Assembly: GCA_016871195.1 (NCBI GenBank)
Contig: VFZN01000001.1
Span: forward strand, 1 to 64,000
Reading direction: 5' to 3'
From: Acidobacteriota bacterium
Lineage (GTDB): Bacteria > Acidobacteriota > Vicinamibacteria > Vicinamibacterales > UBA2999
Length of the DNA: 64,000 bases
Position numbers and translations under genes: made by a program. The notes beneath the pieces are model-generated. The model worked only from the letters and a program-made list of their open reading frames with translations. It did no database searches and had not been told where the DNA came from. Below, in pieces: positions 14,746-23,109 of the stretch; positions within the stretch are counted from its first letter, which is position 1; each line of letters begins with the position of its first letter.

Positions 14746-15693
14746 ATGCGTGATTTCAAGACTCTGTTCAGTGCGACAGTGATGGCGCTGGTCGTGTCGG
14801 TGCTCCCCGCGCTGGCGCAGACCGGTCGCATCGGCGGCACCATCAAGGACACCAACGGCCAGCCCATCAAGGGCGCTACCGTCGTGGCCGAAAACCCTGC
14901 CGCAGCCCCGTCATCCTTCACCGCGACGACCGATGACAAAGGTCGCTACTCGATGATCGGCCTCAAGTCGGGCGTCTGGAAGATCACGGCGTCGGCTCCG
15001 GGCTTCCAGCCCCAGGCCGGCAACGTGCCCATCAAAACCATCGGCGCACCCATGCCGCCGGTCGACTTCGCACTCGCTCCTGGCGCTGGTGCCGGTGGCG
15101 GTGGGGCACTGGGCGGTGCCAACACCAAGGAACTGCAGGCCGAACTCTCCAAGGCCGAGGCCATGATCAACGCCAAGGACTACACCGGCGCGATCGGCAT
15201 CTACGAGGCCATGATTGCCAAGGTGCCGGCCCTCACCGCCCTGCAGCTGCAGATTGGCGGTCTCTACCGCATGCAGAAGCAGTACGACCAGGCCATTGCC
15301 ACCTACAAGAAGATTCCCGCCGGCGATGCCAACACGGACAAGGCCACCATCGAAATCGGCATGACGCTGCTCGAGAAGAACGACCTCGCCGGCGCCGAAG
15401 CCACCCTGACGACGGCCGCCCAGTCGACCAGCGCCAACAAGGAAGTGTTCTATGCCCTCGGCGAAGTGATGTTCGCCAAGGGGTCGACCGATGAGGCCGT
15501 CAAGCACTACGAGCGTGCCGCGGAGATTGATCCGAACTGGGGCAAGCCGCTCTTCAAGCTCGGCCTCGCCAAGCTGCAGAAGGCCGACACCGCCGGCACG
15601 ATCACGATCATGGAAAAGCTGATTCAGGTCGACCCGAATTCGGCCGAGGCCGCACAGGCCAAGGCGCTGGTCGAGCAGCTCAAGAAGCAGTAA
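14746..15693 (+). CDS. Exported Pep-reg-like plus TPR protein
   Basis: This 315-residue protein has a signal peptide (MRDFKTLFSATVMALVVSVL...ALAQ). A carboxypeptidase-regulatory-like beta-sandwich follows at about 26-105 (GGTIKDTNGQPIKGATVVAEN). A Gly/Ala linker (GAGAGGGGALGG) comes next. The C-terminus holds about five TPR units at 120-315, such as EVFYALGEVMFAKGSTDEAV and HYERAAEIDPNWGKPLFKLG. GGAG is present ten bases before the ATG. TPR repeats mediate protein contacts; with the surface-sandwich domain this suggests a periplasmic scaffold. It is divergent from the NamZ fusion, with 39 bases between, so they may share control. No enzyme motif is present. Confidence 0.8.
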   Translation: MRDFKTLFSATVMALVVSVLPALAQTGRIGGTIKDTNGQPIKGATVVAENPAAAPSSFTATTDDKGRYSMIGLKSGVWKITASAPGFQPQAGNVPIKTIGAPMPPVDFALAPGAGAGGGGALGGANTKELQAELSKAEAMINAKDYTGAIGIYEAMIAKVPALTALQLQIGGLYRMQKQYDQAIATYKKIPAGDANTDKATIEIGMTLLEKNDLAGAEATLTTAAQSTSANKEVFYALGEVMFAKGSTDEAVKHYERAAEIDPNWGKPLFKLGLAKLQKADTAGTITIMEKLIQVDPNSAEAAQAKALVEQLKKQ

Positions 15694-15747
15694 GCATCGC
15701 CGCGGCGATGCCCGCGGGTCGCCTCCCGGCGACCGTCACATCACCAC

Positions 15748-15780
15748 AACGGCCGGAGTACTCACGCATTCCGGCCGTTT
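15748..15780 (+). terminator. Intrinsic terminator after the Pep-reg/TPR gene
   Basis: ACGGCCGGA pairs with TCCGGCCGT around a loop of about eleven bases and is followed by TTTGTC. It lies about 55 bases past the stop of the TPR gene, on the same strand. Confidence 0.75.
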
Positions 15781-15851
15781 GTCATTGCGCCCCGTTGGTT
15801 ACCGACGACCGCGCGTGCACGCGCCACCCGCACCGCTCGGATCAGCCGTAC

Positions 15852-15880
15852 AAAAAAAGAGGGCCCGATATTCCGGGCCC
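15852..15880 (-). terminator. Strong minus-strand intrinsic terminator
   Basis: On the minus strand GGGCCCG pairs with CGGGCCC around a six-base loop and is followed by TCTTTTTTTG, a classical U-tract. It lies 250 bases beyond the stop of the tryptophan dioxygenase gene. Either that gene has a long 3' untranslated region, or the terminator ends a separate small RNA transcribed from within 15,880-16,130. That interval has no protein-like ORF. Confidence 0.75.
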
Positions 15881-16132
15881 CGTGAGCCAATCACTAGAGG
15901 GTGGGGCTCTCACAACAGGTGGCGTCCCGCGAGCGGGTCACGCCGAAGTTACACGTAATGCAGAAGCAATGATCGTGCCGCGCACCTGCCTTATGACACA
16001 TGCAAATTCGGGCCTGTTTTCAGCGATCGTGCCGAGGAAATCCACTCGCCCGCGTCGCGCGATCCAGCGAGATGGATTTACGGATTCAGCATTCCGTAGA
16101 CTGACCGCTTCACGGCAGTCGGTCGACAACCG

Positions 16133-16924
16133 TCAGAGCTGCGACCGAATCGCCCAGAGGTCGGGAAACAGCGGCGTCATCAGCGTCGACTGCAGATAAC
16201 CCGCGCCGCTCGATCCCCCGGTGCCCGGCTTCATGCCGATGGTGCGCTGCACCATCTTGACGTGGCGATAGCGCCACTCCTGCAGGCCCTCATCCAGATC
16301 GACCAGCCGTTCAGCCAGCGCCGACATGCCCGGATCGTTGCGATACATGCGCACCAGCTCGGCCTGAAGTTCGGCATCGGGAACCACCGGAGTGGTGACG
16401 TCGCGCGCCAGCACCGCTGCCGGCACACTAAATCCCTGCCGCGCCAGCAGGCTCACAAACGCATCCCAGAGCGTCGGCGCCTGTAAGCGTCGCTCGAGTG
16501 CCACGCGCGCCCGGCTGCCCTCCGGAAAGCGGCTGACGACGGCGGACGACTTGTGTCCGAGGAGGAATTCGAGCTGACGGAACTGGTCTGACTGAAACCC
16601 GCTGGCCGCCTCGAGCCTCGCGCGGAACGACTGGAACTCGAGCGGTGTCATCGTCTCGAGGATGTCGAGCTGCCCGACCTGCACTTTCAGGATGGTGAGA
16701 ATCCGCTTGAGGGTGTGCTGCGCCCGCACCAGATCACCGGCCTCGAGCAGGGCGACGACATGGTCAAGCTCATGCAGCAGCTCCTTGAACCACAGCTCGT
16801 ACACCTGATGAATCACGATGAACAGCAGTTCGTCGTGCTCGGGACCGTCCGATCGCGGACGCTGCAGCGTCAGCAGTTCATCGATGGCCAGATAGCTGCC
16901 GTAGGTCACGGCGCGATCAGTCAT
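16133..16924 (-). CDS. kynA: Tryptophan 2,3-dioxygenase
   Basis: This 263-residue cytosolic heme enzyme opens the indole ring of L-tryptophan to N-formylkynurenine, the first step of the kynurenine pathway. The N-terminus has TYGSYLAIDELLTLQRP. The substrate-site helix IVIHQVYELWFKELLHEL lies at about 35-52 with the active-site histidine. The heme-ligand region WRYRHVKMVQRTIG is followed by the GTGGSSGAGYLQ loop that closes over substrate. The ATG at 16924 gives the usual short N-terminus. No kynureninase or formamidase gene is adjacent, so further degradation must be encoded elsewhere. It may also feed NAD synthesis. Confidence 0.95.
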   Translation of the reverse strand: MTDRAVTYGSYLAIDELLTLQRPRSDGPEHDELLFIVIHQVYELWFKELLHELDHVVALLEAGDLVRAQHTLKRILTILKVQVGQLDILETMTPLEFQSFRARLEAASGFQSDQFRQLEFLLGHKSSAVVSRFPEGSRARVALERRLQAPTLWDAFVSLLARQGFSVPAAVLARDVTTPVVPDAELQAELVRMYRNDPGMSALAERLVDLDEGLQEWRYRHVKMVQRTIGMKPGTGGSSGAGYLQSTLMTPLFPDLWAIRSQL

Positions 16925-17000
16925 CGCCGACGCCTCGCAGGGGCGGGCGCCGCAGCGCCCGACGCCAGCGCTCGCGGCGCCCCGCAGGACGCCGCGGGTC

Positions 17001-19862
17001 TCACCACAGCAACCGCACGCCGATGCGTCCGGTCAGCGGCGCGAGAATGGCGGCCGGGCGCTGGAAGTTCACCCCGGTCGTCTGCGTGATTGTTTCCGAC
17101 GCATGGCTGTTCGTCAGGTTGAAGCCATCCAGGAACAGCCGCGCCCTGATGCGCCCGGTCAGCGCCAGGGTCTTCTCGACGCGCGTATCGAGCACCCAGA
17201 TGTTGTCGACGCGAAAATCCGTGGCAGCCGTGGCGTAGATGGTCATCGTGGGCACCACCAGGCCGAACGCCGACGCCGCTGTCCCGGGCACCGAGATGGC
17301 ACGGGCATAGTTCGCCCCCGACTGATGGCGAAGCACCGGCGACACGCGAATGCCGTACGGCAGGTCGTAGCTGCCCGTCGCCTTCACGCTCCACTGGGTC
17401 GTGCTCTGGATGCCGGGCTGGTCGGGATGCACCGGATACCCGTTGAGGAACGACTGCAGCCACGTGTACGCACCGCCCAGCTGGAACGACCACTTGTTGC
17501 TGTAGCGGCGCGTGAACGCCAGCTCGACCGTCTTGAAGTTCTCATCCTGATCGACGTTCTGCACGACCCGCGTCAGGGGGAAGTTGGCTTCATAAATACG
17601 CGGAAGGCCGCGCAGCGCGATGACCTGGTCGTCGGCCGTACCCGCACGTCCATCGGCCCCGATGTCGGTAAACGGAAACACCACGCTGTAGGCGCCGCTG
17701 AGCAGCGACCGCTGCGGCGTGTAGGTCGCAATCAGATCGGCCTGCGTCTTGTAGACGAAGCCGCCACGGATGCCCATCGTGCCGGTCAGCTCGCGCTCGA
17801 GCCACGTGCTGATTTCATGGGTCAGCGGCGACCTGATGGCCGGATCAAGCTGGATGGCCCCCGCCAGTGCCTGTCCGGTGACGGCGCCCTCCTCGCCCGA
17901 CTGCCACACACGATCGCCGTTGCGATCGGTCCAGGCGTAGCTGCGGAACTTGCCCGCCGTGTTCGGGTTGGCACTGCTGCCGACGCCCACGCCCGGGTTG
18001 TGCCAGAACATCCCGTAATTGGCCTTGAACAGCGTCTTGCCGTCGCCCGTCAGGTCGAACGTCACGCCCGCGCGCGGCGCAAACTGGTTCCATACATACA
18101 GCTCGCGCTCGGCAAACGTGGCGGCCGGCAGCTGCAGCAGCGGATGCGAGAAGGCCAGTTGCTGCTGCTCGGGCAGCCACCCGCGATAGCGGTCATAGCG
18201 CACGCCGGCGTTGAGCGTCAGGCGTCCCACCTGCCAGGTGTCGTTGATGAAGGCGCCCCACACATCGAGTGCCGCACGCGAGGTCAGGTCGCCGTTGTCG
18301 TTGTTCTTCAGCCCGCCGATGGCGCGCGCCGTGGGCGGCGCAATCTCAATCGACGATGACACGCCGTTTGCGTAAAAGTGCCCGACGTTGCCGCCGTACT
18401 GCTGCTGATAGCCTTCCCAGCCCTGCTCGAGCAGCATCTCGCCCCCGACCTTCAGGCTGTGACTGCCCCAGCCGGCATCCACAAACAGCGTCGACGCCGT
18501 GGTCACCTGCTTGCGGTCGCGATCGATCTGCCACTTCTGCTGCGCCCCGGCCAGTTCGCCGGCACCCGTGTCGCGCCAGAAATATGCCTGGTCGCTGTTG
18601 GCGATGAGCGGAAAGTAGTAGCCGAAGTCGCCGACGCGGGTTTCAAAGTAGAGCCGGTCGGTGATGGTGCTGTTCCACTCGGCCTTCCACACCCAGCTGC
18701 CCGAGTCCTGCCGCAGCGTCGTGTCGGCGCTGCGGTAGATGTCCGAGGCATACGGCAGTCGGTTCGGCTGCACCTTCTGCCCCCACTGGTAGTACCCGAT
18801 GAGCTTGTTCCGGCTGTTCAGCTGTATCGTGGCCTTGCCCACCGGATTCCAGAGCTGTGTGTCGAACGTCTGATCGAACTGGAACTGGGGCTGCTGCACC
18901 GCGTTGAACTGTTCGCGATAGGTGCCGAACCACCAGATGCGATCCTTGACGATCGGCCCGCCCATGTTCACCGCGCGGTCATAGTAGCGATCGATCTCGT
19001 TTGACCCCTTGCGGATGCCGAAGCCCCCGTCCTTCTGCGCGGTCAGGTACCGATCCGGAAGGTTCGACCACTGCAGCAGGTTGTTGTACCAGTCGTAGTA
19101 GGCCTCGCCGGCAAATGTATTGCCGCCCGACTTGGCAATGAACTGGCTCTGCACACCGGGATTGGGCATCTCGGCGCCCTGGCCCGACGTCCCCAGAAAC
19201 ACTTCGTCGAGTGACGAATAGTCGAAGTAGAAGCCCGCGCCGCCGGTGCCTTCCGTCGTGTTGATGCCTTCGATGAGCACACGCACCTGGCCGCTGAAGC
19301 CGTAGGCCTGATAGCCCGTCTGCGTGCCGGCCCGGTTGCCGCCCACATCGATGCGCGCCATCTGCACCGACGGGGTCACGGCCAGCAGCGACCACATGTC
19401 GCGGCCGTTCGGAATCGACCGCAGGTTGTCGAGCGAGAAGTTCTGCTGCACGCGCGTCGAGGTGGCGTCGATGAGCGGCGAGGCGCCCTTGACCGTCACC
19501 GTCTCCTGCACCGCAGCCAGGATCAGCTCGACATTCAGCGCCGCCGTGAAGCCCAGCACAATCTGCACGCCCTCGCGCCTGAGCGTGTTGAAGCCGGCAA
19601 GCTCATAGGTCACGGTGTAGACGCCCGGAGGCACGGCGGGAAAGCGGTAAGTGCCGCTCTCGCTGCTGACAGTCGACTGCACGCCCGGCATGGAGGGACT
19701 GGTGGCCGTCACCGTCACGCCCGGGAGCACGGCGCCCTGCGCGTCACTCACGCGCCCCTGAATGGTGCCGGTACTGCTTGCTCCGCCGCCCTGCGCCTGC
19801 ACGGGCAGCGCGGATCCCAGCGCCAGCACACAGGCCAGGGCTGCGATTGACCAACGCGACAT
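17001..19862 (-). CDS. Second TonB-dependent receptor with carboxypeptidase-regulatory-like domain
   Basis: I chose the ATG at 19862 (MSRWSIAALACVLALG...AQG). A signal peptide starts there, and GGAGGAG lies seven bases upstream; the longer frame adds only arginine-rich residues. The 953-residue product has the regulatory sandwich (GRVSDAQGAVLPGVTVTAT, about 35-115) and a plug (ETVTVKGASPLIDATSTRVQ, about 125-240). A large barrel ends in RIGVRLLW. Like the receptor at 6081-8921 it has an EF-hand-like loop, DRNGDRVWQSGE (about residues 644-655), and a DIGADGRAGTADD loop near 732. The two are paralogues with divergent outer loops, so probably different ligands. An EamA gene follows; nothing nearby names the substrate. 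Confidence 0.85.
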   Translation of the reverse strand: MSRWSIAALACVLALGSALPVQAQGGGASSTGTIQGRVSDAQGAVLPGVTVTATSPSMPGVQSTVSSESGTYRFPAVPPGVYTVTYELAGFNTLRREGVQIVLGFTAALNVELILAAVQETVTVKGASPLIDATSTRVQQNFSLDNLRSIPNGRDMWSLLAVTPSVQMARIDVGGNRAGTQTGYQAYGFSGQVRVLIEGINTTEGTGGAGFYFDYSSLDEVFLGTSGQGAEMPNPGVQSQFIAKSGGNTFAGEAYYDWYNNLLQWSNLPDRYLTAQKDGGFGIRKGSNEIDRYYDRAVNMGGPIVKDRIWWFGTYREQFNAVQQPQFQFDQTFDTQLWNPVGKATIQLNSRNKLIGYYQWGQKVQPNRLPYASDIYRSADTTLRQDSGSWVWKAEWNSTITDRLYFETRVGDFGYYFPLIANSDQAYFWRDTGAGELAGAQQKWQIDRDRKQVTTASTLFVDAGWGSHSLKVGGEMLLEQGWEGYQQQYGGNVGHFYANGVSSSIEIAPPTARAIGGLKNNDNGDLTSRAALDVWGAFINDTWQVGRLTLNAGVRYDRYRGWLPEQQQLAFSHPLLQLPAATFAERELYVWNQFAPRAGVTFDLTGDGKTLFKANYGMFWHNPGVGVGSSANPNTAGKFRSYAWTDRNGDRVWQSGEEGAVTGQALAGAIQLDPAIRSPLTHEISTWLERELTGTMGIRGGFVYKTQADLIATYTPQRSLLSGAYSVVFPFTDIGADGRAGTADDQVIALRGLPRIYEANFPLTRVVQNVDQDENFKTVELAFTRRYSNKWSFQLGGAYTWLQSFLNGYPVHPDQPGIQSTTQWSVKATGSYDLPYGIRVSPVLRHQSGANYARAISVPGTAASAFGLVVPTMTIYATAATDFRVDNIWVLDTRVEKTLALTGRIRARLFLDGFNLTNSHASETITQTTGVNFQRPAAILAPLTGRIGVRLLW

Positions 19863-20006
19863 ACACGCTCCTCCTGCGGCCCGACGACTCACCAGCGAGT
19901 CGCGGAGGCCGGTACCAGGGACGCGCCGCGGCAGGGGGCCTGCCACTGGACGCATCCGGCAGTTCTATCAGAAATCCGTCGGGCGTGGATAGACGGCCCG
20001 GGGCCG

Positions 20007-20903
20007 TCATCCCCGCCGCGTCATGATGAGCCCGGCGAAGATCACGGCGGCACCCGCCAGTTGCCGCACCGCCAGGCCCTCGCCAATCCATAGCGCCGCA
20101 ATCGACATGGCCATCACCGGCGTCAGGTTGCTCCACGCCGCCGTGCGCGTGCTGCCCACGCGCTGCACGCTCGAGTACCAGATCAGGTAGGCCAGCGCCA
20201 GGGCAAAGACCGCCGAGGCGACCATCAGCCCCCACCCGGTCATCGACACCTGCGCCCAGTCCATCGACTGCAGGGCCGGCACGGCTGCCAGTGTGTAGGC
20301 CGTCGCCCCCACCGTCATCGTGTAGCCGGTCACCACCATGGGCGAGTGCTTCTTCAGCAGCGGTACCGAGGCCACGGAATAGGTGGCCCAGCAGACGGTG
20401 CTGGCCAGCACCAGCAGGTCGCCGATCGGGTTGCCCGCGCCGGCCTGCGCCCCGACGACGATGTAGAGGCCGGTGAAGGAGATAGCTGCACCGATCCAGC
20501 GCTGCAGGCTGATGCGCTCGTGGCCGGTCCAGGCAGACAGCAGGGCCACAATCACCGGCGTCGTGCCCATGATGAGCGACCCGTTGGCCACGCTCGTGCG
20601 CTTGAGGCCTCCGAGAAACAGGAACTGGTAGACCAGGTGCCCGATGAGGCCGAGCACGACCACGCGCTGCCACTCGGTGCGCGTCAGGGCCGGGCGGGGC
20701 GTCGCGCGCTGCTGCCACCAGATGGCACCGAGAAAGAGACTCGAGGCAATCAGCAGGCGTAACGCGTTGAAGACGAGTTCCGGAAACTCGCGGAGCGCGA
20801 TTTTGACGAGCGAGAAATTGGCGCCCCAGATGGACACCATCAGGAAGAGCAGCAGGTCGAAGCGCGTGAGCGCGGGGCTACCGCCTGGTCGGGATGAGGA
20901 CAC
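20007..20903 (-). CDS. EamA/DMT-family transporter
   Basis: The 298-residue protein starts at a GTG and has ten hydrophobic helices arranged as two EamA repeats. Repeat one includes LMVSIWGANFSLVKIALREF. Repeat two starts near residue 150 with LVLASTVCWATYSVASVPLL. The GLKRTSVANGSLIMGTTPV segment is typical of RhaT/YdcZ-like drug/metabolite exporters. The substrate cannot be read from sequence. It follows the F0 c-subunit gene by 106 bases on the same strand, probably by chance rather than functional linkage. Confidence 0.85.
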   Translation of the reverse strand: MSSSRPGGSPALTRFDLLLFLMVSIWGANFSLVKIALREFPELVFNALRLLIASSLFLGAIWWQQRATPRPALTRTEWQRVVVLGLIGHLVYQFLFLGGLKRTSVANGSLIMGTTPVIVALLSAWTGHERISLQRWIGAAISFTGLYIVVGAQAGAGNPIGDLLVLASTVCWATYSVASVPLLKKHSPMVVTGYTMTVGATAYTLAAVPALQSMDWAQVSMTGWGLMVASAVFALALAYLIWYSSVQRVGSTRTAAWSNLTPVMAMSIAALWIGEGLAVRQLAGAAVIFAGLIMTRRG

Positions 20904-21009
20904 GGGCTGCCGCTGACGAGGAAAACGAGTGGGCTGCGGACCGGAACGGCCCGAAGCGCCACTCGTCGGGAAAGGCCGTGCCGGCCACGGCAGACCGGGG
21001 CCGAGCGTG

Positions 21010-21354
21010 TTAGCCGCCGAACGGCTTGATGAAGAAGAGAATCAGCGTCACGAGCAGCACGTAAATCACGAGCGACTCGATCAGCACAAGACCCAAAATC
21101 AGCGCGCCGCGGATTTCGCCGGCGGCCCCGGGGTTGCGCGCGATGGCCTCGGCGGCAGCGGCCACGGCACGACCCTGCCCCAGCGCTGCACCGAACGCGG
21201 CCACGGCCAGCGCAAAGCCGGCAGTGATGATCGACCACTGGACCAGACCCGAGTCAGCGACCGCGCCAGCGGCCTCCTGCGCATGGGCCGGAGCCACCAG
21301 GCCGAGAACAAAGAACCCGAACATCATGGACAGCACTGACCGTCGTGTGCTCAC
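21010..21354 (-). CDS. atpE: F-type ATP synthase subunit c, with N-terminal signal-like extension
   Basis: I prefer a GTG at 21354, since GAGGGAGG lies eight bases before it; an upstream ATG at 21381 would add nine residues. The 114-residue product begins with a cleavable-looking hydrophobic leader ([22 protein letters not shown]). It then has the two-helix hairpin [25 protein letters not shown], written here as [12 protein letters not shown] and [12 protein letters not shown], and [18 protein letters not shown]. The RNP turn and the ion-binding Glu are intact. Q in GQG, E-S, and the Tyr four residues later match the Na+-binding pattern of Ilyobacter-type c rings, although the V and T positions are Leu here. 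Subunits a and b are absent from the locus. Confidence 0.85.
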   Translation of the reverse strand: MSTRRSVLSMMFGFFVLGLVAPAHAQEAAGAVADSGLVQWSIITAGFALAVAAFGAALGQGRAVAAAAEAIARNPGAAGEIRGALILGLVLIESLVIYVLLVTLILFFIKPFGG

Positions 21355-21389
21355 AGCGAACGCCTCCCTCACGCAAACCATTGAACCTG

Positions 21390-21806
21390 TTACGACCCCC
21401 GGTGCCCGAGCCTGACGGCTTCGGCAGCGACTGCCGCCACTGGCGCGGTGACCCCCACTACCAGCGCGACCGGGTCAAACTGCAAACGCACCATCATACC
21501 GTAGGCCGCGAGTGCGAGCATAACATGCCGTGTGAAACATTTCACGAGCAGCCAGCTCACTGCCGGAACCGGCCGGGACGGGCGTCCGCCTGCCGGGCCA
21601 CCCGCGTCCACGGCGCGTCGCCCCGCGTCATCGGCCCGACCCATCAGCCCCTCGACCAGATCGCGAATCACCCACGCCGACGCCCCGAGCAGCGCCGCCC
21701 CGCCCAGCACACCGCCCGCCCACCGCCAGCCCGAGGGCCACAGCCCTCCGGGCACCGCCAGACAGACCGACAGGGCGCACGTCCACAGCACCACGCGGCG
21801 GGTCAC
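21390..21806 (-). CDS. ATP synthase subunit I-like membrane protein
   Basis: From a GTG at 21806, whose GTGA overlaps the upstream stop, 138 residues follow with four hydrophobic segments: [19 protein letters not shown], then a central Trp-rich pair, then [23 protein letters not shown]. The size, layout and position between an AtpZ-like gene and the c-subunit gene fit the AtpI/AtpR subunit I family, which helps assemble the c ring and load Mg2+. The primary sequence is weakly conserved, so the call rests mostly on context. The frame extends further upstream, but that part overlaps the AtpZ gene and is not protein-like. Confidence 0.6.
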   Translation of the reverse strand: MTRRVVLWTCALSVCLAVPGGLWPSGWRWAGGVLGGAALLGASAWVIRDLVEGLMGRADDAGRRAVDAGGPAGGRPSRPVPAVSWLLVKCFTRHVMLALAAYGMMVRLQFDPVALVVGVTAPVAAVAAEAVRLGHRGS

Positions 21807-22042
21807 CCCGTCCGCTCCCGGCCGCCCCCGCCACCCATCGTGGCCTGCATGACCCGGTACACGTTGAGCACCCCGGCCGAAAGACCCAGAAAGAACCCCG
21901 CAAACGCCAGCCACGGTGCCGTCTCCAGATAGCCGTCGAGCCAGTAGCCGCCGCCGAAGCCCAGCGCCAGGGCCATCACGAATGACAACCCGACGGTGCT
22001 CAGCTGACCCAGCAGGCGCGCAGTAGAGGGAGGCGTGGACAT
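21803..22042 (-). CDS. AtpZ/AtpI-type F0 assembly protein
   Basis: This 79-residue protein has two transmembrane helices: LSTVGLSFVMALALGFGGGYWLDGYL and WLAFAGFFLGLSAGVLNVYRV, cited here by their ends LSTVGLSF and LNVYRV. The 'GYWLD' turn and the 'G...aG..n.yR' second helix are the signature of the F0F1-ATPase gene 1 family. These proteins sit first in atp operons and assist F0 assembly. Its stop overlaps the next GTG by four bases. It is divergent from the VWFA gene at 22132. Confidence 0.75.
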   Translation of the reverse strand: MSTPPSTARLLGQLSTVGLSFVMALALGFGGGYWLDGYLETAPWLAFAGFFLGLSAGVLNVYRVMQATMGGGGGRERTG

Positions 22043-22131
22043 GACCCCGGCAGTCTACTCCGCACTATACTCGCCCGAGGGCAGACAGCACGCGCGGCGC
22101 TGCCCCCTGATCACTCCGCTCGGCCACCACG

Positions 22132-23058
22132 ATGTCCGCACTGTCGTTCCGCATCCTGCGCCTCTTCGCCGTCACGCTGTTCGTCGCAGCGATGGCCGCC
22201 ACCGTCTCGGGCCAGGACATCTTCCGCGCCAGTGTCGATGTCGTCACCCTGAACGTGACCGTCGCCGATGGTCAGGGACGGTTCATCACCGATCTCGAGA
22301 AGGACCAGTTCACGGTGCTGGAAAACGGGGTGCGCCAGGATGTGCTGATCTTCAGCCGCGAGAACCTGCCGGTGGCGCTGTCGCTGCTCATCGACACCAG
22401 CGCCAGCATGGAAAGCCGGATGCAGATTGCCCAGGATGCGGCCGTCGGATTCGCGCAGTGCATCCGTCCCCAGGACCTGGTGCAGATCATCGACTTCGAC
22501 AACCGCGTCACCGTGGCGCAGGCGTTCACCGCAGACAAGGCCCTGCTCGAGCAGGCGATCCGCGGCACGCAGTCGGGGGGCATGACGTCGATGTATCAGG
22601 CGGTCTACATCGCGCTGCGCGAGCTGGCCAAAATCAGGAACCAGACGCGCGAAGACGTCCACCGCCAGGCCATCGTCCTGCTGTCTGACGGCGAAGATAC
22701 CACCAGCCTCATCAAGTTCGAGGATGTGCTCGATCTGGCGAAGCGGTCTGAAACCAGCATCTACACGATCGGCCTGCAGCCCGACGATTCGATGACCCTC
22801 GGCGGGTTCCGCGAGGCGGCGTATGTGCTGCGGCAGCTGGCGCAGGAAACCGGCGGCAAGGCGTTCTTTGTGCAGAAGCCCGAAGAGCTGCCGGCCATCT
22901 ACGGGCAGATTGCCGACGAAATCTCGAGCCAGTACGCCATGGGATTTGCCTCGAACAATCCGCGCCGTGACGGGACATGGCGGCGACTGCAGGTGCAGGT
23001 GGCCCGCCCGAACACCTCTGTCCGCACGAGGCGCGGCTACTTCGCGCCCTCGCGCTAG
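22132..23058 (+). CDS. Exported VWFA-domain protein (acidobacterial VWFA-related family)
   Basis: The product has 308 residues with a signal peptide ending ATVSGQ near residue 28. The conserved entry motif FRASVDVVTLNVTVAD follows, then TDLEKDQFTVLENG and a von Willebrand A domain. The MIDAS metal site is DTSAS near residue 88, with a later T in GGMTSMYQA and D in LLSDGEDTTS. The C-terminus LQVQVARPNTSVRTRRGYFAP matches the VWFA-related proteins that are strongly expanded in Acidobacteria (TIGR03436-like, from memory). The role is probably protein binding at the outer envelope. It is followed 51 bases later by the deacylase on the same strand. Confidence 0.85.
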   Translation: MSALSFRILRLFAVTLFVAAMAATVSGQDIFRASVDVVTLNVTVADGQGRFITDLEKDQFTVLENGVRQDVLIFSRENLPVALSLLIDTSASMESRMQIAQDAAVGFAQCIRPQDLVQIIDFDNRVTVAQAFTADKALLEQAIRGTQSGGMTSMYQAVYIALRELAKIRNQTREDVHRQAIVLLSDGEDTTSLIKFEDVLDLAKRSETSIYTIGLQPDDSMTLGGFREAAYVLRQLAQETGGKAFFVQKPEELPAIYGQIADEISSQYAMGFASNNPRRDGTWRRLQVQVARPNTSVRTRRGYFAPSR

Positions 23059-23109
23059 AATCAGCCCGCGGCAGCACCCTGCGGCCGCCCGTCTCGAAAG
23101 GACCTCACC

